Below are positions 11,701-24,945 of a stretch of 64,000 bases of DNA, piece by piece. Below the pieces are notes generated by a model, which saw only the letters and a list, made by a program, of their open reading frames with translations, made no database searches and was not told the DNA's origin. The position numbers and the translations under genes were made by a program. The stretch spans positions 17,209,001 through 17,273,000 of the forward strand of contig NC_134013.1 in NCBI RefSeq assembly GCF_040712315.1, written 5' to 3'. Source of the DNA: Castanea sativa. Taxonomy: Eukaryota > Streptophyta > Magnoliopsida > Fagales > Fagaceae. Each line of letters begins with the position of its first letter. Position 1 is the stretch's first letter.

Positions 11701-12976
11701 AAAACATGGCACCACGATTTACTTTCATTAAATTCAATACATTTCAGAACACCCGTTTCTTGTTTTCTTTATGCCCCATTGTATAGCATTTGCTTACCAC
11801 AAAAAGTCATGGGTGGAAATGACCTTTATTTGACTGTACAGGAAATTGATCTATGCATGATGTCCTTTCCTATATGCTTTGATATCTTATTGTGGATAAA
11901 ATATTCAACTCTTGTTGATTTGAATGTGCTGGATGTTTTTGCAGTCATTGATATCCACTCAATCGCGACTTGTGATCATGTCCTCTGAAAGTGATTCAAA
12001 TGCTGATAGTGTACTTTGCTCTGATGCAATATGTATTGAGGTTCCAACTGATGACATTCGAGTTGGAGACTCCGTGTTGGTTTTGCCTGGAGAAACTATT
12101 CCTGTTGATGTAAGTGTTCAGAATGCTTATGGATTTCCATGTTTTAAAATCAGTTATTATGAGAAATCACATTTGAATCTTCAATCAGCTCCTGCCAGTG
12201 AGCCATAGTTTGATTGTCACTTCCCCCTCCCATAATATTGAGATGGAGATGAGGTCATGGGTTCAAGACACATTGGTGCATTTAACATACCGATAAATAA
12301 ATAAATAAAATCTTCAATCAGTCTTATAGTCTACCCTTTCCCCAGTGCAATTTATCTCTGACTTGATATGTTTTACCCTTTTAACATAAAAACCAACCTT
12401 GTTATGAAATCAGATAATTTCTTGTTAGGTCAAATATTTGTGTATAGCCTTAAGATTTCATTAGAATGTTGTATGAATACATATTAGAGCAATATATACA
12501 CATAACATGTTTTTGCTTAAAAAATTGATTTGTTGATTATTTAAGATAGTCTCTCATTCATTTTATTTCTTTTTTCTTTGTGGAGCCCCTTTCCGTTATA
12601 TATTGACTCAAGATAGAGAGAACTACAGTTAGGGTTCTTAATGAAATGTTGGTTGGGAATTTGATGTAAAGTTTATATATATGGCTAAGTTGGTTGAGAA
12701 GGCTTACACACGAGTTCCAAGCCACCTAAATTGAGCACTTGGACCTCAAAGGTAGCTCTAGACACAAATAAAGCCAACATCTATCTCACTTCTTAGCTAG
12801 GAAGCATGGACATGGCCACAAAAAAAAAAAAAAAGTTCTGTTATTTTATTTATTTTTATTTTTTTTAATTTCGGATACAGTCAAGACACTTCTGGGACAT
12901 GGTTGCAAAATGGTGATGATAAAACTAGGGGAAAAAAAGGTGGATTGATTTGACCCGTCAATCGGTGTTTAGATTG

Positions 12977-13017
<41 letters not shown>

Positions 13018-16000
13018 GTCATCTACATCTACACTCCAACAAAGCTTATCAGCACTCGTCTCAGCCCATCGATGTTGCTCTCGCCATTCTCTCTTCTCTA
13101 TGTTCTCTATTATGTCTTTTTTAATTCTTTGCTTTTGCTTATGTTTGAGAGCCAGAGGCTCCTCAGTGAAATTTTACATTCAATTTTTTTAAAGACTGAG
13201 CTGGTTGTGTATTTTCTAATCATTAAGACAGCTGAATGTAATTAATTCTTTATTTTTAACTCTCTCAGTCAAAACAAAGCTATATGGGAATAGGGATTAG
13301 TGTTAAGCAATTAAAACTTAAAAGTTGTAATTATTATCGCGTAGGATATTTTAATCATCATCACTAGTTAACATAAAACATGCTTAAAAATATATATAAT
13401 ATGCATAAAAATATAAATTATTTATTTATCGTTTCCTGTCATGTCATGTACTAGCTTTCCCCCCTCTTCCCTTTTGCTAAGTTGTGAAAGTGGAGTGGAC
13501 GAGTGGTCAAGTAGGACAACACCACACAAGGCTGGCTTCATAGAGTAGCATTACCTCTCACTCATGGCAGTGGAACAATAACAGGTCAGTGCCACTTGTA
13601 AAGGGGCTTAGGGGTAACTAGGTGTGAAAAAAAAAAACGGATCTGATGATTTGGTACTCGATAAAACAAATATGAAAAAGAAGAAGGAAAAAGCATAGGC
13701 AATCACCCCTTAAAAGCTCAAAAGCTACTGGAATATGTATTAAAACATTCTCTGAGTTTTTCGCCTACATAATGATAAAGGTCTTTATATAGGCTTTTAT
13801 CAATCCTATTACAACAAAGACTAGGATTCCCAAGTTAAAAATGGATAAGAACCGCTCACCAGGTAGAAACTACTAGAATAAAATAGAAAAGGATTCGAAA
13901 ACTTAAAATAAGACTCACAAGCCTTTACTACAGCTCATTCCAAAAATATGAAAATTACCAGATCACCCCTAGCTTAGAAAAATTAAATAGAACTGAACAA
14001 ACAGCTTCCTAGCACAAATAGACATAAAGTTAAGGCCAAAACTAATTAGACTGAGACTTCGTAAGATTACAACTAGGAACCACATCAAATTTAGACCATA
14101 GCATCAAATAGGTTTGATTTTTAACTTTGCTCTTCCAAAGCTTTTTGTTGCTTGCATCATATGTATCTATGTATATATGTGCATACATATATTAAAAATG
14201 AAATGTTTGTATTGATGTCAACTGAAACTAAAATTACCTGCAACAGGGAAGAGTTCTTTCAGGAAGAAGTGTTGTGGATGAATCCATGCTTACAGGAGAG
14301 TCACTTCCTGTGTTTAAGGAAAAAGGCCTCACAGTCTCTGCTGGAACTATAAACTGGGTATGACTATGTGAAGGCTTGAATGTTATTCCTTCTGCCCTTA
14401 ATTCTGTTCTTTAGGGTGATATTTTTTTTGTGATGCTTATGTTTAGACATAGATAGAACTTTTCATAATAATATTTGTATTGCCTTTATATATTTAGGAT
14501 ATATGAGATGGGAGTTTGAAAACACATTGTTACTGACCATTTTTCTCCTTGTGAAATCAAGCTTTAGGCCACATAGTTCACTCTTCAGTTAACTCTTAGG
14601 ACTTCCAAATTTTTACGCAGGTTTTGATGTCTCAATTTTGTTTAAGTTAATTAGAAGTGCTACTTTGTATTTCAGGATGGTCCTTTGAGGATTGAAGCCT
14701 CTTCCACTGGTGCCAACTCAACAATTTCCAAGATTTTTCGCATGGTTAGTAAAACAACGGTTGTTTTATTTCTTTTCTTTTTCATATCATTTTGGTCCAT
14801 AATTCTAATCTAGAAGTATTTTGAAATGCCTCATGTTTTAAAGATTGGGTTGGGTGGGGGGTAAGAAAGTCATGAAACTTGACTTTCTTGAAAAAAATAA
14901 GAATTGACCCCATTTCTCCTATTGCTTTACCCATATAAACAAACATTTGAAACTTACTACACTTGTGTGAACAGCTCAAATAAAACCTGGCCTGGTTGGA
15001 CTGACAGTTATTGAGATAAGCCTAAATGAACAATCTAATGCTTGATGGTTCATATTATATTATATTACATACATACATACATATATATACATATATATGA
15101 TAAGTGGATGGTTCAAATTATATGAGACTTTAATGCTTACTAGATCGATGTGTATTAGTGGTTTCTAGTTATATGAAAGTTCTATTGTCAGGTTGAGGAT
15201 GCTCAAGGACATGAAGCACCCATACAAAGGCTTGCAGATTCAATAGCTGGGCCATTTGTATATAGTGTAATGACTCTCTCAGCTGCTACATTTGCATTTT
15301 GGTATGTGTTTGCTTCTTTAGTTCTTCTTACATTCATAACACTTAAAAATACTTTAAGGTTATATGAAAGGATAAATAGGACCAGTATCGGAGTTTTTAA
15401 GAAAGGCTACAATTTATAAACCTCATGTGACATTAATCAATTTAACTTGACACTGAAATTTATTAACTCTCATATATGTCCTGTTATAATCTACTTGCTT
15501 TTAACACCTGGTTGTATTCCTGTTCAGGTATTATATTGGGACACACATTTTTCCAGATGTTTTGCTCAATGATATTGCTGGGCCAGAAGGAAATCCTTTG
15601 CTTCTAAGCTTGAAACTTTCTGTGGATGTATTGGTGAGTATTGGTGAACTTATATGCTATTATAACTAATCATCTTTATACTACTTTCTGGTGTTATTCA
15701 ACAAAGATTTTGGGACATCTAAATGGAAATGGATGCCTATTAAACTGTACAGAAATATTCTATATCTGGATGATTCCCTGCAATTGTGATGATTTTTATT
15801 GTCCTCTTTTTTATGAAATCTTCCTGAAGTTCAATCATAACTAGTATTACATGAAATCTTACTTAGGTTAAATCCATGCCTCAAACACTTTGATTTCAAT
15901 TGTTTTTAGATCTCATCCTTGATTGAAAAGTGCTAAGTGCTAACAAAAATTAAGGCTGCTTAAGCCACTGACTAGATAGTTGTAGAACAATACTGCAGAC

Positions 16001-19000
16001 TAAAACTGTGTAAAAGTATTTAAACTACTTTTTGTTGTCATTCAGCAAAGATTTTGGGACATTTAAATGGAAATGGATGCCTATTAAACTGTATAGAAAT
16101 ATTCTATATCTGGATGATTCCCTGCAATTGTGGTGATTTTTATAGTCCTCTTTTCCATTAAATCTTCTTGAAGTTCAATCATAACTAGTATTACATAAAA
16201 TCTTACTGAGATTAAATCCATGTCTCAAATACTTTGTTTTTGATAGTTTTTAGATCTCATCATTGATTGAAAAGTGATAACCAAAATTAAGGCTGCTTAA
16301 GCCAGTGACTAGACAGTTGTAGAACGATGCTGCAGACTGAAAACTGTGTATCCATTCATCTTACAAGTTGTCAGCCATTTAAGACTCCATGTCATACTGA
16401 TCTGCGATAATCATCATTGTAAAAAAAGTATCAATGAAAAAAATTACACTCATCCACTATATCATTTTCATAATTCAAATTGATGCTATAGGACTGATTC
16501 ATTTAGCCATTTGTCTATTACAGCCATCTATGCAGGAAAAAACCCACTATATCATTTTCATAAGTCAAATTCATGCTATAGGACTGATTCATTTAGCCAT
16601 TTGTCTATTACAGCCATCTATGCAGGAAAAAACATCTTTGCTGATGATCCTATATATTGAAATGAGAAACTCTTGAGAGAAGATTTAAAAGAAATTTTTT
16701 TGTTATTTATTCATTTCATAAGAGTAATTTTTTCTCTCCCTAAGGTAGTTTCTTGCCCATGTGCACTGGGACTTGCCACACCCACAGCAATTCTAGTTGG
16801 CACCTCTCTTGGTACATCATCTAACTTGTTTGCTATATTCAGTTGGTTTTTTTTTTTTTCTCTCTCTCTTTTTGGATAAGTTATATTATATGCAGTTGGA
16901 TGTTTTATAATGCAGACACACAAGTTCTAAAACAAGTATGCATGAGATCTTACTGCTCATATGATACTTTACCCCCTGTAATCAACTTTCTTTTTTCCCG
17001 ATATCTATTATTGTTGCAAATATGAGATGATTGAGAGTATCAATGACATACAATGAGCAACTGTCATAACAAATGCTGAAATGAGTAACTTCTAGTTCTG
17101 ACTGCAAATAAGTGAAAAACATATAATGGAGACTTTTGCATATCAATATTTATATAAAGGATACTTTTCCATGGATGATTATCAAAACATCCTCTGAATG
17201 CCAAATACCAGTTTTTCAAATATCACTCTACTGTCTATCACAGTACTACTTTTATAAGATGGTATGCAGAATTGACGCGGGACAAGGGGTGGAAGATAGA
17301 AATTAGGGGAAAGCAAAAGACAAATCCTAAACTTCACCATCTAGAATTTTCCTGAAACCCTAGGCGTCATCACCTAAGGGTGATTGGAATCACTATCAGG
17401 CCATCCTTAATCAGAAAATTCTTATTCAAATTGCACTGCTTCAAACCATTCCTACTTTTTGATAGGCTTTAAGTACATCAATTCAAGCCACAATTATTTC
17501 CATGAAATCCCTGACAACAATAAATTCAAAATTCAAAAGTGAAATCTAGAAAAATCTGAAATTCAAAACTCAAAAGTGAAATATGAGATTTTAAATAAGG
17601 AAAAAAAAATATGATAAAGCAAGGTGTAAAGCTTACATGCACTTTAAAATTTATTGTATTGTTTATTTCCAATAGTCATATTCCTCTCTGTTTATCTGTC
17701 CCTGCCCCTGTACTATAAATATTGTACTTATTGAGACCTCCAATGCCCCTTTGTTGCATTGGACCATGAGCAGGAGCAAGACACGGACTTCTTATAAGAG
17801 GAGGAGATGTGTTGGAACGCTTGGCCAGCATAGATTATGTTGCTTTAGATAAGGTATTCCCCCGCAAGCCCCAACTCATAAACACATGGAACTGGCTCTG
17901 AAATACATAAGATTTGTTGTATAAATAATGCATTTTAGTCTAGATTATTTGAGTTCTCTGCATCCTGACTCAAATTTTCAACTTTCAGACAGGGACCCTC
18001 ACAGAAGGAAAACCTGCTGTGTCCGCTGTGGCATCTTTTGTTTATGCAGAATCTGAAATTCTTCAAATTGCTGCTGCAGTAGAGAAAACAGCTTCACATC
18101 CTATAGCAAAGGCTATTTTAAAAAAGGCTGAATTATTAAATTTGGATATCCCTGTCACAAGAGGGCAATTAGTAGAACCTGGTTTTGGAACCTTGGCAGA
18201 ATTAGATGGCCGTTTGGTAGCAGTTGGTTCCTTAGAATGGGTTCATGAACGGTTTCAAAGAAGAACAAGCTCATCTGATCTTATGAATCTGGAGCATGCT
18301 GTGATGCAAGATTCATCAATAGGAATATCATTGTCAAGCCATTCAAAAACAGTTGTTTATGTTGGACGTGAAGGAGAAGGCATCATTGGTGCTATTGCAA
18401 TATCTGATAGTTTACGCCTTGATGCTAGATCTACTGTAACGAGGTAAATTGCTTTTTCCATAAAATGATATAATTGTGACAATTTCTAGCGGCATATTAG
18501 GGGTGGCAATTCATGTTCACGTGTCGGGTTCATGTCGTGTCAACTCATGAGTATCCGACTATATGGGTCAACACTAACCCGACATGTTTATTAAATGGGT
18601 TAAGATTTTTCAACCCTAACACGACTCATTTATTAAACGAATCAGTCGTGTCGACTTATTTATCAAATTTTATCAAAATGAAAAAAAAAATTATAAAAAA
18701 ACAAACAAATAAATATTTTCAATATAAAATTTAGAATTAACGAGTAATTGCATCACAAATAATCATTCAAAACTAAAACATGTCTCAATATCACAAATAA
18801 TCAATCACAATATGTCAAAGAAAATAAACCACAACAACTAATAAGTTTATATACCTAGAGTTTGAAAGATATATTGGTAAAATGTCATTTAATTAAACGG
18901 GTTAGACGGGTCAAACGGGTTTCATAACCCAACCCGTTTATTAAATGGGTTATTCATATCATCCCGAATATAACACAAATCTATTAAACCTCAACCTATA

Positions 19001-22000
19001 ACCTGCTAATTTTATGTCGTGTTATGTTGGGTTTGCATGTCGTGTCCAATTTTACCACCCCTATTGCTATTGTATGTACAAGAACCCTGCATTATTTTTT
19101 CTGATAATGTACAGAATCTAGGTTTATGTTATGGCGACCATGAGTGTCCTTGGTGACCAGAGCTATTCATTGTTTATTCCAATTATAATGCAAATTTGTT
19201 TCCACCCCCCCCCCCCCCTCTTTCCCCTCTCTTTAACTGTCTTCTGCTCTTTGTTTAGGATATCTTACTTATATCATCTAAACCCAGTGATTTCCTGAAC
19301 CTCACCAAAACAATCATTGCAGTGTCCGTCACTAAAAGAATATAGATTGTCTCTGAATTTGTAGTGAATATTTGACTCTAAACTCACAATTAGAAGATTT
19401 CAAAGAATATTGTGGTCCTTGCAAAGTGAAATGAGTTCAAATATAGACTTTGTTTTGTAAGTTTTCCATGATAAAAAATAAATAAATTTGATAGGTAATA
19501 ATACTTTATTGAAAAGAGACTACTTCATGCAAAAATACATGAAGGAGCCTAAAGAATTACAAAGAATACAAAAGATTGTGTACATATAAATGTTTGTACT
19601 TGATATGTTGGCCAGCCTATTTCTAATTGCTAGACTTCCCTTCCCTATGTTGGATTGTTCATCCCAATCCTCAGAATAGATAAACAGAATCTTTTTATTA
19701 ATTCTGTGTCGTGGTTGTGATGGAATCCTAGTGATTAGTAATAACGCTTTTCTGTACGTTGGTTGACAGAACAACTATGTTTAGTTTCATTCTATTTGTT
19801 GGATTTTGGCATTGTTTCTTTGTATGGTTTTTGTTGAATGGCAATATTTTCCTTGCCATTCTTGTCACTGGACTTCTGGCTACATGTGCTTATGTTGCTG
19901 CTTTGATGGGAAGGCTCCAGCAGAAGGGTATCAAGGCAGTTCTCTTATCAGGAGACAGGGAAGAGGCAGTGGCAACTATTGCAAAGACAGTTGGAATGGG
20001 AAGTGATTGTATCAATGCCTCCTTGACTCCGCATCGTAAATCTGAATTTATCTCTACTCTTAAATCTGCAGGACATCGTGTTGCTATGGTAACCATCTTC
20101 AATCAGATCCATTACTTCTCTAGAATTAAATATGAACATAGAAAATTTGCAATGGTTAAATAGGTCCTTCATGCTAGCAATTCTGATTTTTTTTTCAATT
20201 TACTGTTCACACTAAATTCCATGGATCTAAAAAAAGAGCTCTGAGGTAAATCTCAGTTGGCATTTAACCTTCCCCAATCCCCATGAACATGATATCAGAT
20301 AAAGATTTGCTTGTACCTCATCCCTAAGCAACCTATTATGGACTTTTAAAAGGCTTTTTCTATGGTAGAAATGACATTGTTCTGACATGTCTAGTTTTCT
20401 TAAGGTGGGTGACGGCATAAATGATGCACCTTCTCTGGCTCTTGCCGATGTCGGGATTGCTCTGCAGATTGAAGCACAAGAGAACGCTGCATCTGATGCG
20501 GCATCCATTGTACTTCTTGGAAACAAGCTTTCACAGGTATGTTCTTTCCAATGTGATTGATTTTTTCTTCTTGTTTTATGCTACTTATGCACACATGGGA
20601 TTTCTCTGTTGCCAAAAAAAAAATGTTGAGGATCATCACATTCTCACACATTGGATTTCTGATAACAATCTCTTTGGTAGCTTTTTATATTCAAGGTATA
20701 TTTCATTAAAATATTTTTTTTCCCCTGCTAGGATATATATACCCTGTTTTAGGGATGATCAGAATTCAGAATAACCATTCAACCCAGAAAACTCTGGTAA
20801 CTGCACTGCCAGTACCAGCTCTATACTCTGTTTAGTAGGGATCAGAAGTAACCATTCAACCCAAAAAACTCTGGTCATGTTACAATATCTTATGGATATG
20901 AACCTGTATTCATGATTCTACTAAAGATACTAGGGGGTTTGCATGGGTTGGGCTGGAGGTTTTTTTTTTACCCAACCCAACCCAACAAGTCAGGTTGGAA
21001 AATTCTCAACTCAACCCAATCCATCAACCAACCCACATGGGTCAGGTCGGGTAGGGTTAGGTCAGAAGATAATTTTCAAAAAATTTCAAGCCTTGTCAAT
21101 AATTGGGCTTTCATCAATTAATTAAGTGTATCTCTTTAATAGCTTACAATTCCCATAATATGTCTAAATTATAATTCAAATTTCATCAAAACTAATTCTC
21201 AAAACACCAAAATAAATCAAACTAAAAAATTATTAACAATGGTAATAAAATACACTATATATGTGTTAGGTCAGGACTTGGGTTGGAAAAACTATCAATT
21301 TGAATTTGAACATGACCCAATCCGAGGCTAAAAAGAAAAACCCAACCCAACCCAACCCACCAACCCAAGGCATTGGATTGGTTTGGGTTGGGTCGGTTTC
21401 ATCGGGTTGGTAGGTTGGATGCACACTAATTCAAAGAGGAAGAGCATGCCTTCAACATTTACTTGCACAATATGCTCCTTGAAAGCTTCTTGGGTGATTT
21501 GTCAAGTTATAATATGAGAGTTGAGAACTAAACTACCATTACAGAGGATGGGGAACCTTCTATATAAAGTTGACTAATGAATAAAAATGAGAAGAGTACC
21601 CCATTCCTATTGTAAAAATTGTCCTTGACTGAATGGTCCATTGACAAATTAGGCCATTGATTCTTTTATGATTTAAAGGGATAAAAAAATTTATATGGTT
21701 ATCATATGTTAGTGGCAGATTGATGCTTTTGATTTGGATGCAAAACTTATGCATATGGTAATGGGGGTTGTTATAAAACTGGGAAATTACAAAGTAGAGA
21801 AATGGAGGTAAATCCCCTCCTGTCTTGTCCTGTCCATCTGTCTAACTTGTTTTCTCTGCCTTCCAATGAAAGTTTTAACTTACCAAAAGAAAAAAGAAGG
21901 GAAGAAGTCACATTAACGAAACTGTTTGAACCATGTATGCTGTGTACTTTTTCCTACATTAAAGCTTATATTAGGTTTTTCGTGTTTCTTTTTTCTGAGT

Positions 22001-22458
22001 TGTGTTTTTGGCAGGTTGTAGATGCATTGGAACTTGCACAAGCAACCATGGCAAAAGTGTACCAAAACTTATCATGGGCAATAGCATACAATGTTGTCGC
22101 CATCCCCATTTCCGCTGGAGTACTCCTTCCACAATATGATTTTGCCATGACGCCTTCACTTTCAGGTCTGCAATCTGCGTAGTTTTATTACTCAATCCAA
22201 GTTATTCTTTGATTGGAATGGTTAAAAAAGCCAATGTTCATTGTTCCATGCGTATCTCATGAACATGCCTTGCCTACATATATTACAGTACCACATACCA
22301 CTTTACGGGCCCTACCAAATATTCTTTTCCAGTTTCATGAAAGACTCACTCCTATGTTTGGTTTAACAGGTGGCCTGATGGCTCTGAGCTCAATATTTGT
22401 TGTCACCAACTCATTGCTTCTACAGCTCCATGGATGTCAGAGAAGTAATAAGAACTAG
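8753..22458 (+). CDS. PAA2: Copper-transporting P1B-type ATPase PAA2/HMA8, chloroplastic, 17 exons
   Basis: Exons: 8753-9386, 9507-9584, 10457-10554, 10669-10722, 10962-11048, 11945-12109, 14247-14357, 14676-14744, 15192-15301, 15528-15633, 16745-16811, 17774-17853, 17989-18443, 19914-20088, 20405-20536, 22015-22165, 22370-22458. They total 2,661 nt (886 aa plus stop), with all phases consistent and no internal stop; Arabidopsis PAA2 is about the same length. In order: transit-like N-terminus (1 to about 65), heavy-metal domain MCGGC (87-91), TGE loop (388-390), CPC metal site in the membrane (508-510), DKTGT with phosphorylated Asp552, HP (590-591), GDGIND hinge (765-770). The CPC motif and the close match to the PAA2 subgroup indicate Cu(I) transport into the thylakoid lumen for plastocyanin. 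The exon 14 acceptor (GGGAAG) has a weak pyrimidine tract but is the only one that keeps phase. Introns carry a SINE, duplications and DNA elements. Confidence 0.95.
9961..10390. mobile_element. Possible MITE in PAA2 intron 2
   Basis: The left side (near TTATTTATGCCTTACCTTCC) and the right side read in reverse (AAACTACACTTTACCTCCTT) are similar, and CATCATCATC and GATGATGATG occur inside as inverted pieces. This is the pattern of a common plant element whose ends contain TTACCTCC. No target duplication could be fixed. Confidence 0.4.
12189..12308 (+). mobile_element. tRNA-derived SINE with 13-bp target duplication, PAA2 intron 6
   Basis: A 120-bp insert flanked by perfect 13-bp repeats AATCTTCAATCAG (12176-12188 and 12309-12321). 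It ends in an (ATAA)n tail. GGGTTCAAGACAC at about 12258 fits a pol III B box (GGTTCRANNC), and GTGAGCCATAGTTTG near its start is a candidate A box. Size, tail, internal promoter pattern and duplication length together fit a plant SINE. Confidence 0.8.
12982..13014. repeat. CT/TC microsatellite in PAA2 intron 6
   Basis: An uninterrupted run of about 16 CT units. A likely polymorphic marker within the copper-ATPase intron. Confidence 0.95.
15681..16350 (+). repeat. Tandem duplication, unit about 330 bp, PAA2 intron 10
   Basis: Copy 1 at 15681-16012 and copy 2 at 16025-16350 share the landmarks AAGATTTTGGGACAT, CCTATTAAACTGTA, TATCTGGATGATTCCCTGCA and GGCTGCTTAAGCCA in the same order, with a spacing of about 344 bp and scattered substitutions. 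It appears to be a direct duplication of intron sequence, not a transposon; no ends or coding potential seen. Confidence 0.9.
16454..16633 (+). repeat. Recent 90-bp tandem duplication, PAA2 intron 10
   Basis: Units 16454-16543 and 16544-16633 start CCACTATATCATTTTCATAA and differ at only a few positions. The unit length is a multiple of three, so a chance frame (16434-16676) shows a duplicated peptide; this is an intron artefact and not a protein. Confidence 0.95.
18499..19062. mobile_element. DNA element with AGGGGTGG/CCACCCCT ends, PAA2 intron 13
   Basis: The terminal inverted repeat AGGGGTGG...CCACCCCT is exact over 8 bp, with a 3-bp ATT on both sides (18496-18498, 19063-19065). Inside are subterminal GTCGTGT, CGGGTT and TTAAATGGGTT motifs in both orientations. 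564 bp, no transposase frame. It belongs to the widespread plant group of AGGGGTGGCAA-ended non-autonomous elements. The superfamily is uncertain. Confidence 0.75.
20930..21432. mobile_element. GGGTTGG-rich non-autonomous DNA element, PAA2 intron 15
   Basis: The left end (GCATGGGTTGGGCTGG) and right end (GGTTGGTAGGTTGGATGCAC) are rich in CCCAACC/GGGTTGG motifs in both orientations, and the ends can be paired imperfectly (TAG..GTGCAT). A similar element lies at 44448-45161. No clean target duplication. Confidence 0.55.
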
Positions 22459-24056
22459 CTATGATTAGATGACAAATATACCCGCTGTTAAAAATTCCGG
22501 ATGAGTTTGTTTCTAATCATTTTTTGTGTGTTAATTCCACGGCTTCCTTTCATTTATTGTGTGATTATGTATAAATATAAATATATATATATATATATAT
22601 ATAGTACAGTATTTGATAACTGTTAATGATTAGAGTTAAAGGCTTAAAGCCAGTGTAAGATTGTAGTATCGTAACATCAAATATTCATAGAAGCAAGATA
22701 AGCAAGCTCGTCACGTGTTGTGAATCCCAAAAGATATGGGCTCATTGGGCTGGCCCCTCGTAGTCCGTTATGTATCTCTGCTTTCTTGGTCTTTGACTCT
22801 TTTGTATTTGTTTGATGTTTTATTTGTTTTAATGAATACTATTCAGCCAAAAAAAAAAAGAGGGATTATGGCTGGCTAGTGGCTACTAGCTTCCAACTAT
22901 TTTATCATCATTTGGAATGTTACAAATTTAAAAAATTAGGGGCTTCAAAGATTCCACATTATTCAGGAAGGGCATGACGTGGCTAGTGATTTGTAACTCT
23001 TTAGTCTTTTCTCTTTCTTTTGTTCCCAACACCAGCAACATCACTCTAGGAAACTGATTTGTTAAGGCTAGTGCTTCACACATATCACGTACTTCCACTC
23101 GCACACAAGCACCTTCGCTCGTGTCTCTATATGTATGTGCACATTTATATTGTTAGGTAATAAAAAATATATCTTATGTTAAGAGGGATTTGCCCTTGCC
23201 CCACCAGAACCCAACAATGAATGACTATTCAACTATTTGTTTGTGCATGGCATGGGCATTGCTGGTAAAAGCAGGCTTGATAATTCAGATTTCAGAACCG
23301 TAGATCCATGGACAATAGTGAGCTACTGTGCAGGTTGTACGGTATTAATCCCTGTCAAGTATTTTTCTTTCCCTGTTGGTTTCATGTGACCTCTAAAATA
23401 ACCAATAGCATTATGCAGTACCGTCACTATACCACCATTTGGAAATCGATTAAACCAAGACTGCAAGAGACGAAAGGAAAACTGAATCCTTTTCATTTGT
23501 TTGTGATGATGCCCTGCCATTGCTTCTATTGTGTATTTTCAAAATCCTCTCTGCATGAGGGAAATACGAAGGTCGGAGGAAAGCTGGAAAGGATATAAAA
23601 TGAAAATATAATTTTCTCTGTTCTTCTTCTTCAAGGAAAATAGAAAAACAAAAAAAACAAAAAAATAGTATGTTGAAATGAGTGTGGAACATAAAAGGTC
23701 CAAGATAGAAGTGTAAATTGTATTTATCCTTCGAAAGTCCACAGTTCGAGAAGGGTCATTCTCAGGCATTCATTCCAACGAGATTGAATTATTAAATTTG
23801 GAAGAAGGATCTACATTACTCTTGCAGAAGCAAGTCCTAAAGAATACCATAAGAAAGTTAATGAGGACTAAATTTTCGGCTGCCATATTTGTTTGCACAC
23901 ATGATGAATGATTTTACAATATTAAATGACACCCAACAGGAACCGTAGTTATTTTAAAATATCACAATTTTGCAATAAGGATTATATTATAGGTTGTCTT
24001 CTCTCGTTTTTTCTTTTCTTTTTTTCCTTAAGGAGTGAGATTATTTTTCTTTTCGA
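22459..24056. other. PAA2 3' flank and intergenic sequence
   Basis: A (TA)n tract at about 22578-22602 follows the PAA2 stop, probably within or just after the 3' UTR. About 22720-22850 ends TTTTAATGAATACTATTCAG plus an A-run, which looks like a short LINE tail on the plus strand (weak). No protein-coding gene is recognised in the remainder; the frame at 23308-23598 has no known domain. Confidence 0.45.
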
Positions 24057-24290
24057 TCATTTTTTCTGAATAATACTTATATTAAAAATAAAAACCAACA
24101 GAAAAATTACAAAAAAAAGGGGGGAAATGGTCTTATACAGCTCAAAGGCCCAAGGCAAAAATCAGGGATGAGTCTCCCCTCTCCAATTACATGAACAGCC
24201 CATCTAACAATATTATGAACAACAACATTAGCTTCTCTATACATATAAACTACACACCATTCAGTGTACTTTACCTTCTTCTTCTTTTTT
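24057..24290 (-). pseudogene. LINE 3' end remnant (RNase H C-terminus and tail)
   Basis: Read on the minus strand: a frame with VVYMYREANVVVHNIVRWA, corresponding to the end of the RNase H domain of plant L1 elements (a YREAN..AH.LARWA-type block). It is followed by RLIPDFCLGPLS and an AT-rich tail with TATTATTCAG and an A-run. Only this 3' piece is present, as expected for a 5'-truncated copy. Confidence 0.65.
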
Positions 24291-24945
24291 GGCTACCTTA
24301 TTCTTCTTGAAAGTATGTTACATAATACATGGGTCATAGTGGAGCCCTATTTTTTTTATTTTTTCCTTTTAAATATTTAGTTGGGTTGAGAAACAGATGG
24401 GGCCCAAAAAGAGAAACCTTAATTATAGTCATTTATTGGGCACGTGATTGGGAACAAATTGCTGTTGGAGACGTGGCTTGATTCGAAAACGCTTTGCATG
24501 TGATTGGTGGGCCAAGGTTTTCCTTCACCATTTATTTCGGGGCATTCTTGCATGCAATGATCCCCGGCCACAGTGCCTCCACTGATTGCACCACAATAGA
24601 AATCGGACCAACGATACAGCTGTGCACGTGATTTTTTTCTTTTTCTTTTTCTTTTTGTAAATATTTTTGGATATAAAGATAGAACAGGATATCCCTTTAG
24701 CAAAATCATAATAATAATTTACCCCAAAAAAATTCACAATAATAAGTGGATTCTTATCAGTTGGTATAAAAATTTATGTCTATTTTAGCATAAAATTTTT
24801 TTTTTTCTATAATACATACTCACTTTTCAAAATATACTATCTCATATTATTTATTTTACACTACATTTCATTAAAATATCAATTTTTTTTTTAATTGTTT
24901 CTCTTTCTTTACAAATAACAACCATTATTTACTCTTTAGTAGTTC

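Noticed and set aside
16434..16676. Frame with a duplicated 30-residue peptide
   Set aside because: It is produced by the 90-bp tandem duplication inside a PAA2 intron; no homology and no independent gene signals.
19759..19913. Extra coding sequence before PAA2 exon 14 (hydrophobic frame)
   Set aside because: Including it would break the phase with exon 13 and insert a hydrophobic segment not found in the family; it is intron.
23308..23598. 96-residue plus-strand frame
   Set aside because: No domain, no supporting splice or promoter context, and several overlapping frames of equal length on the other strand.
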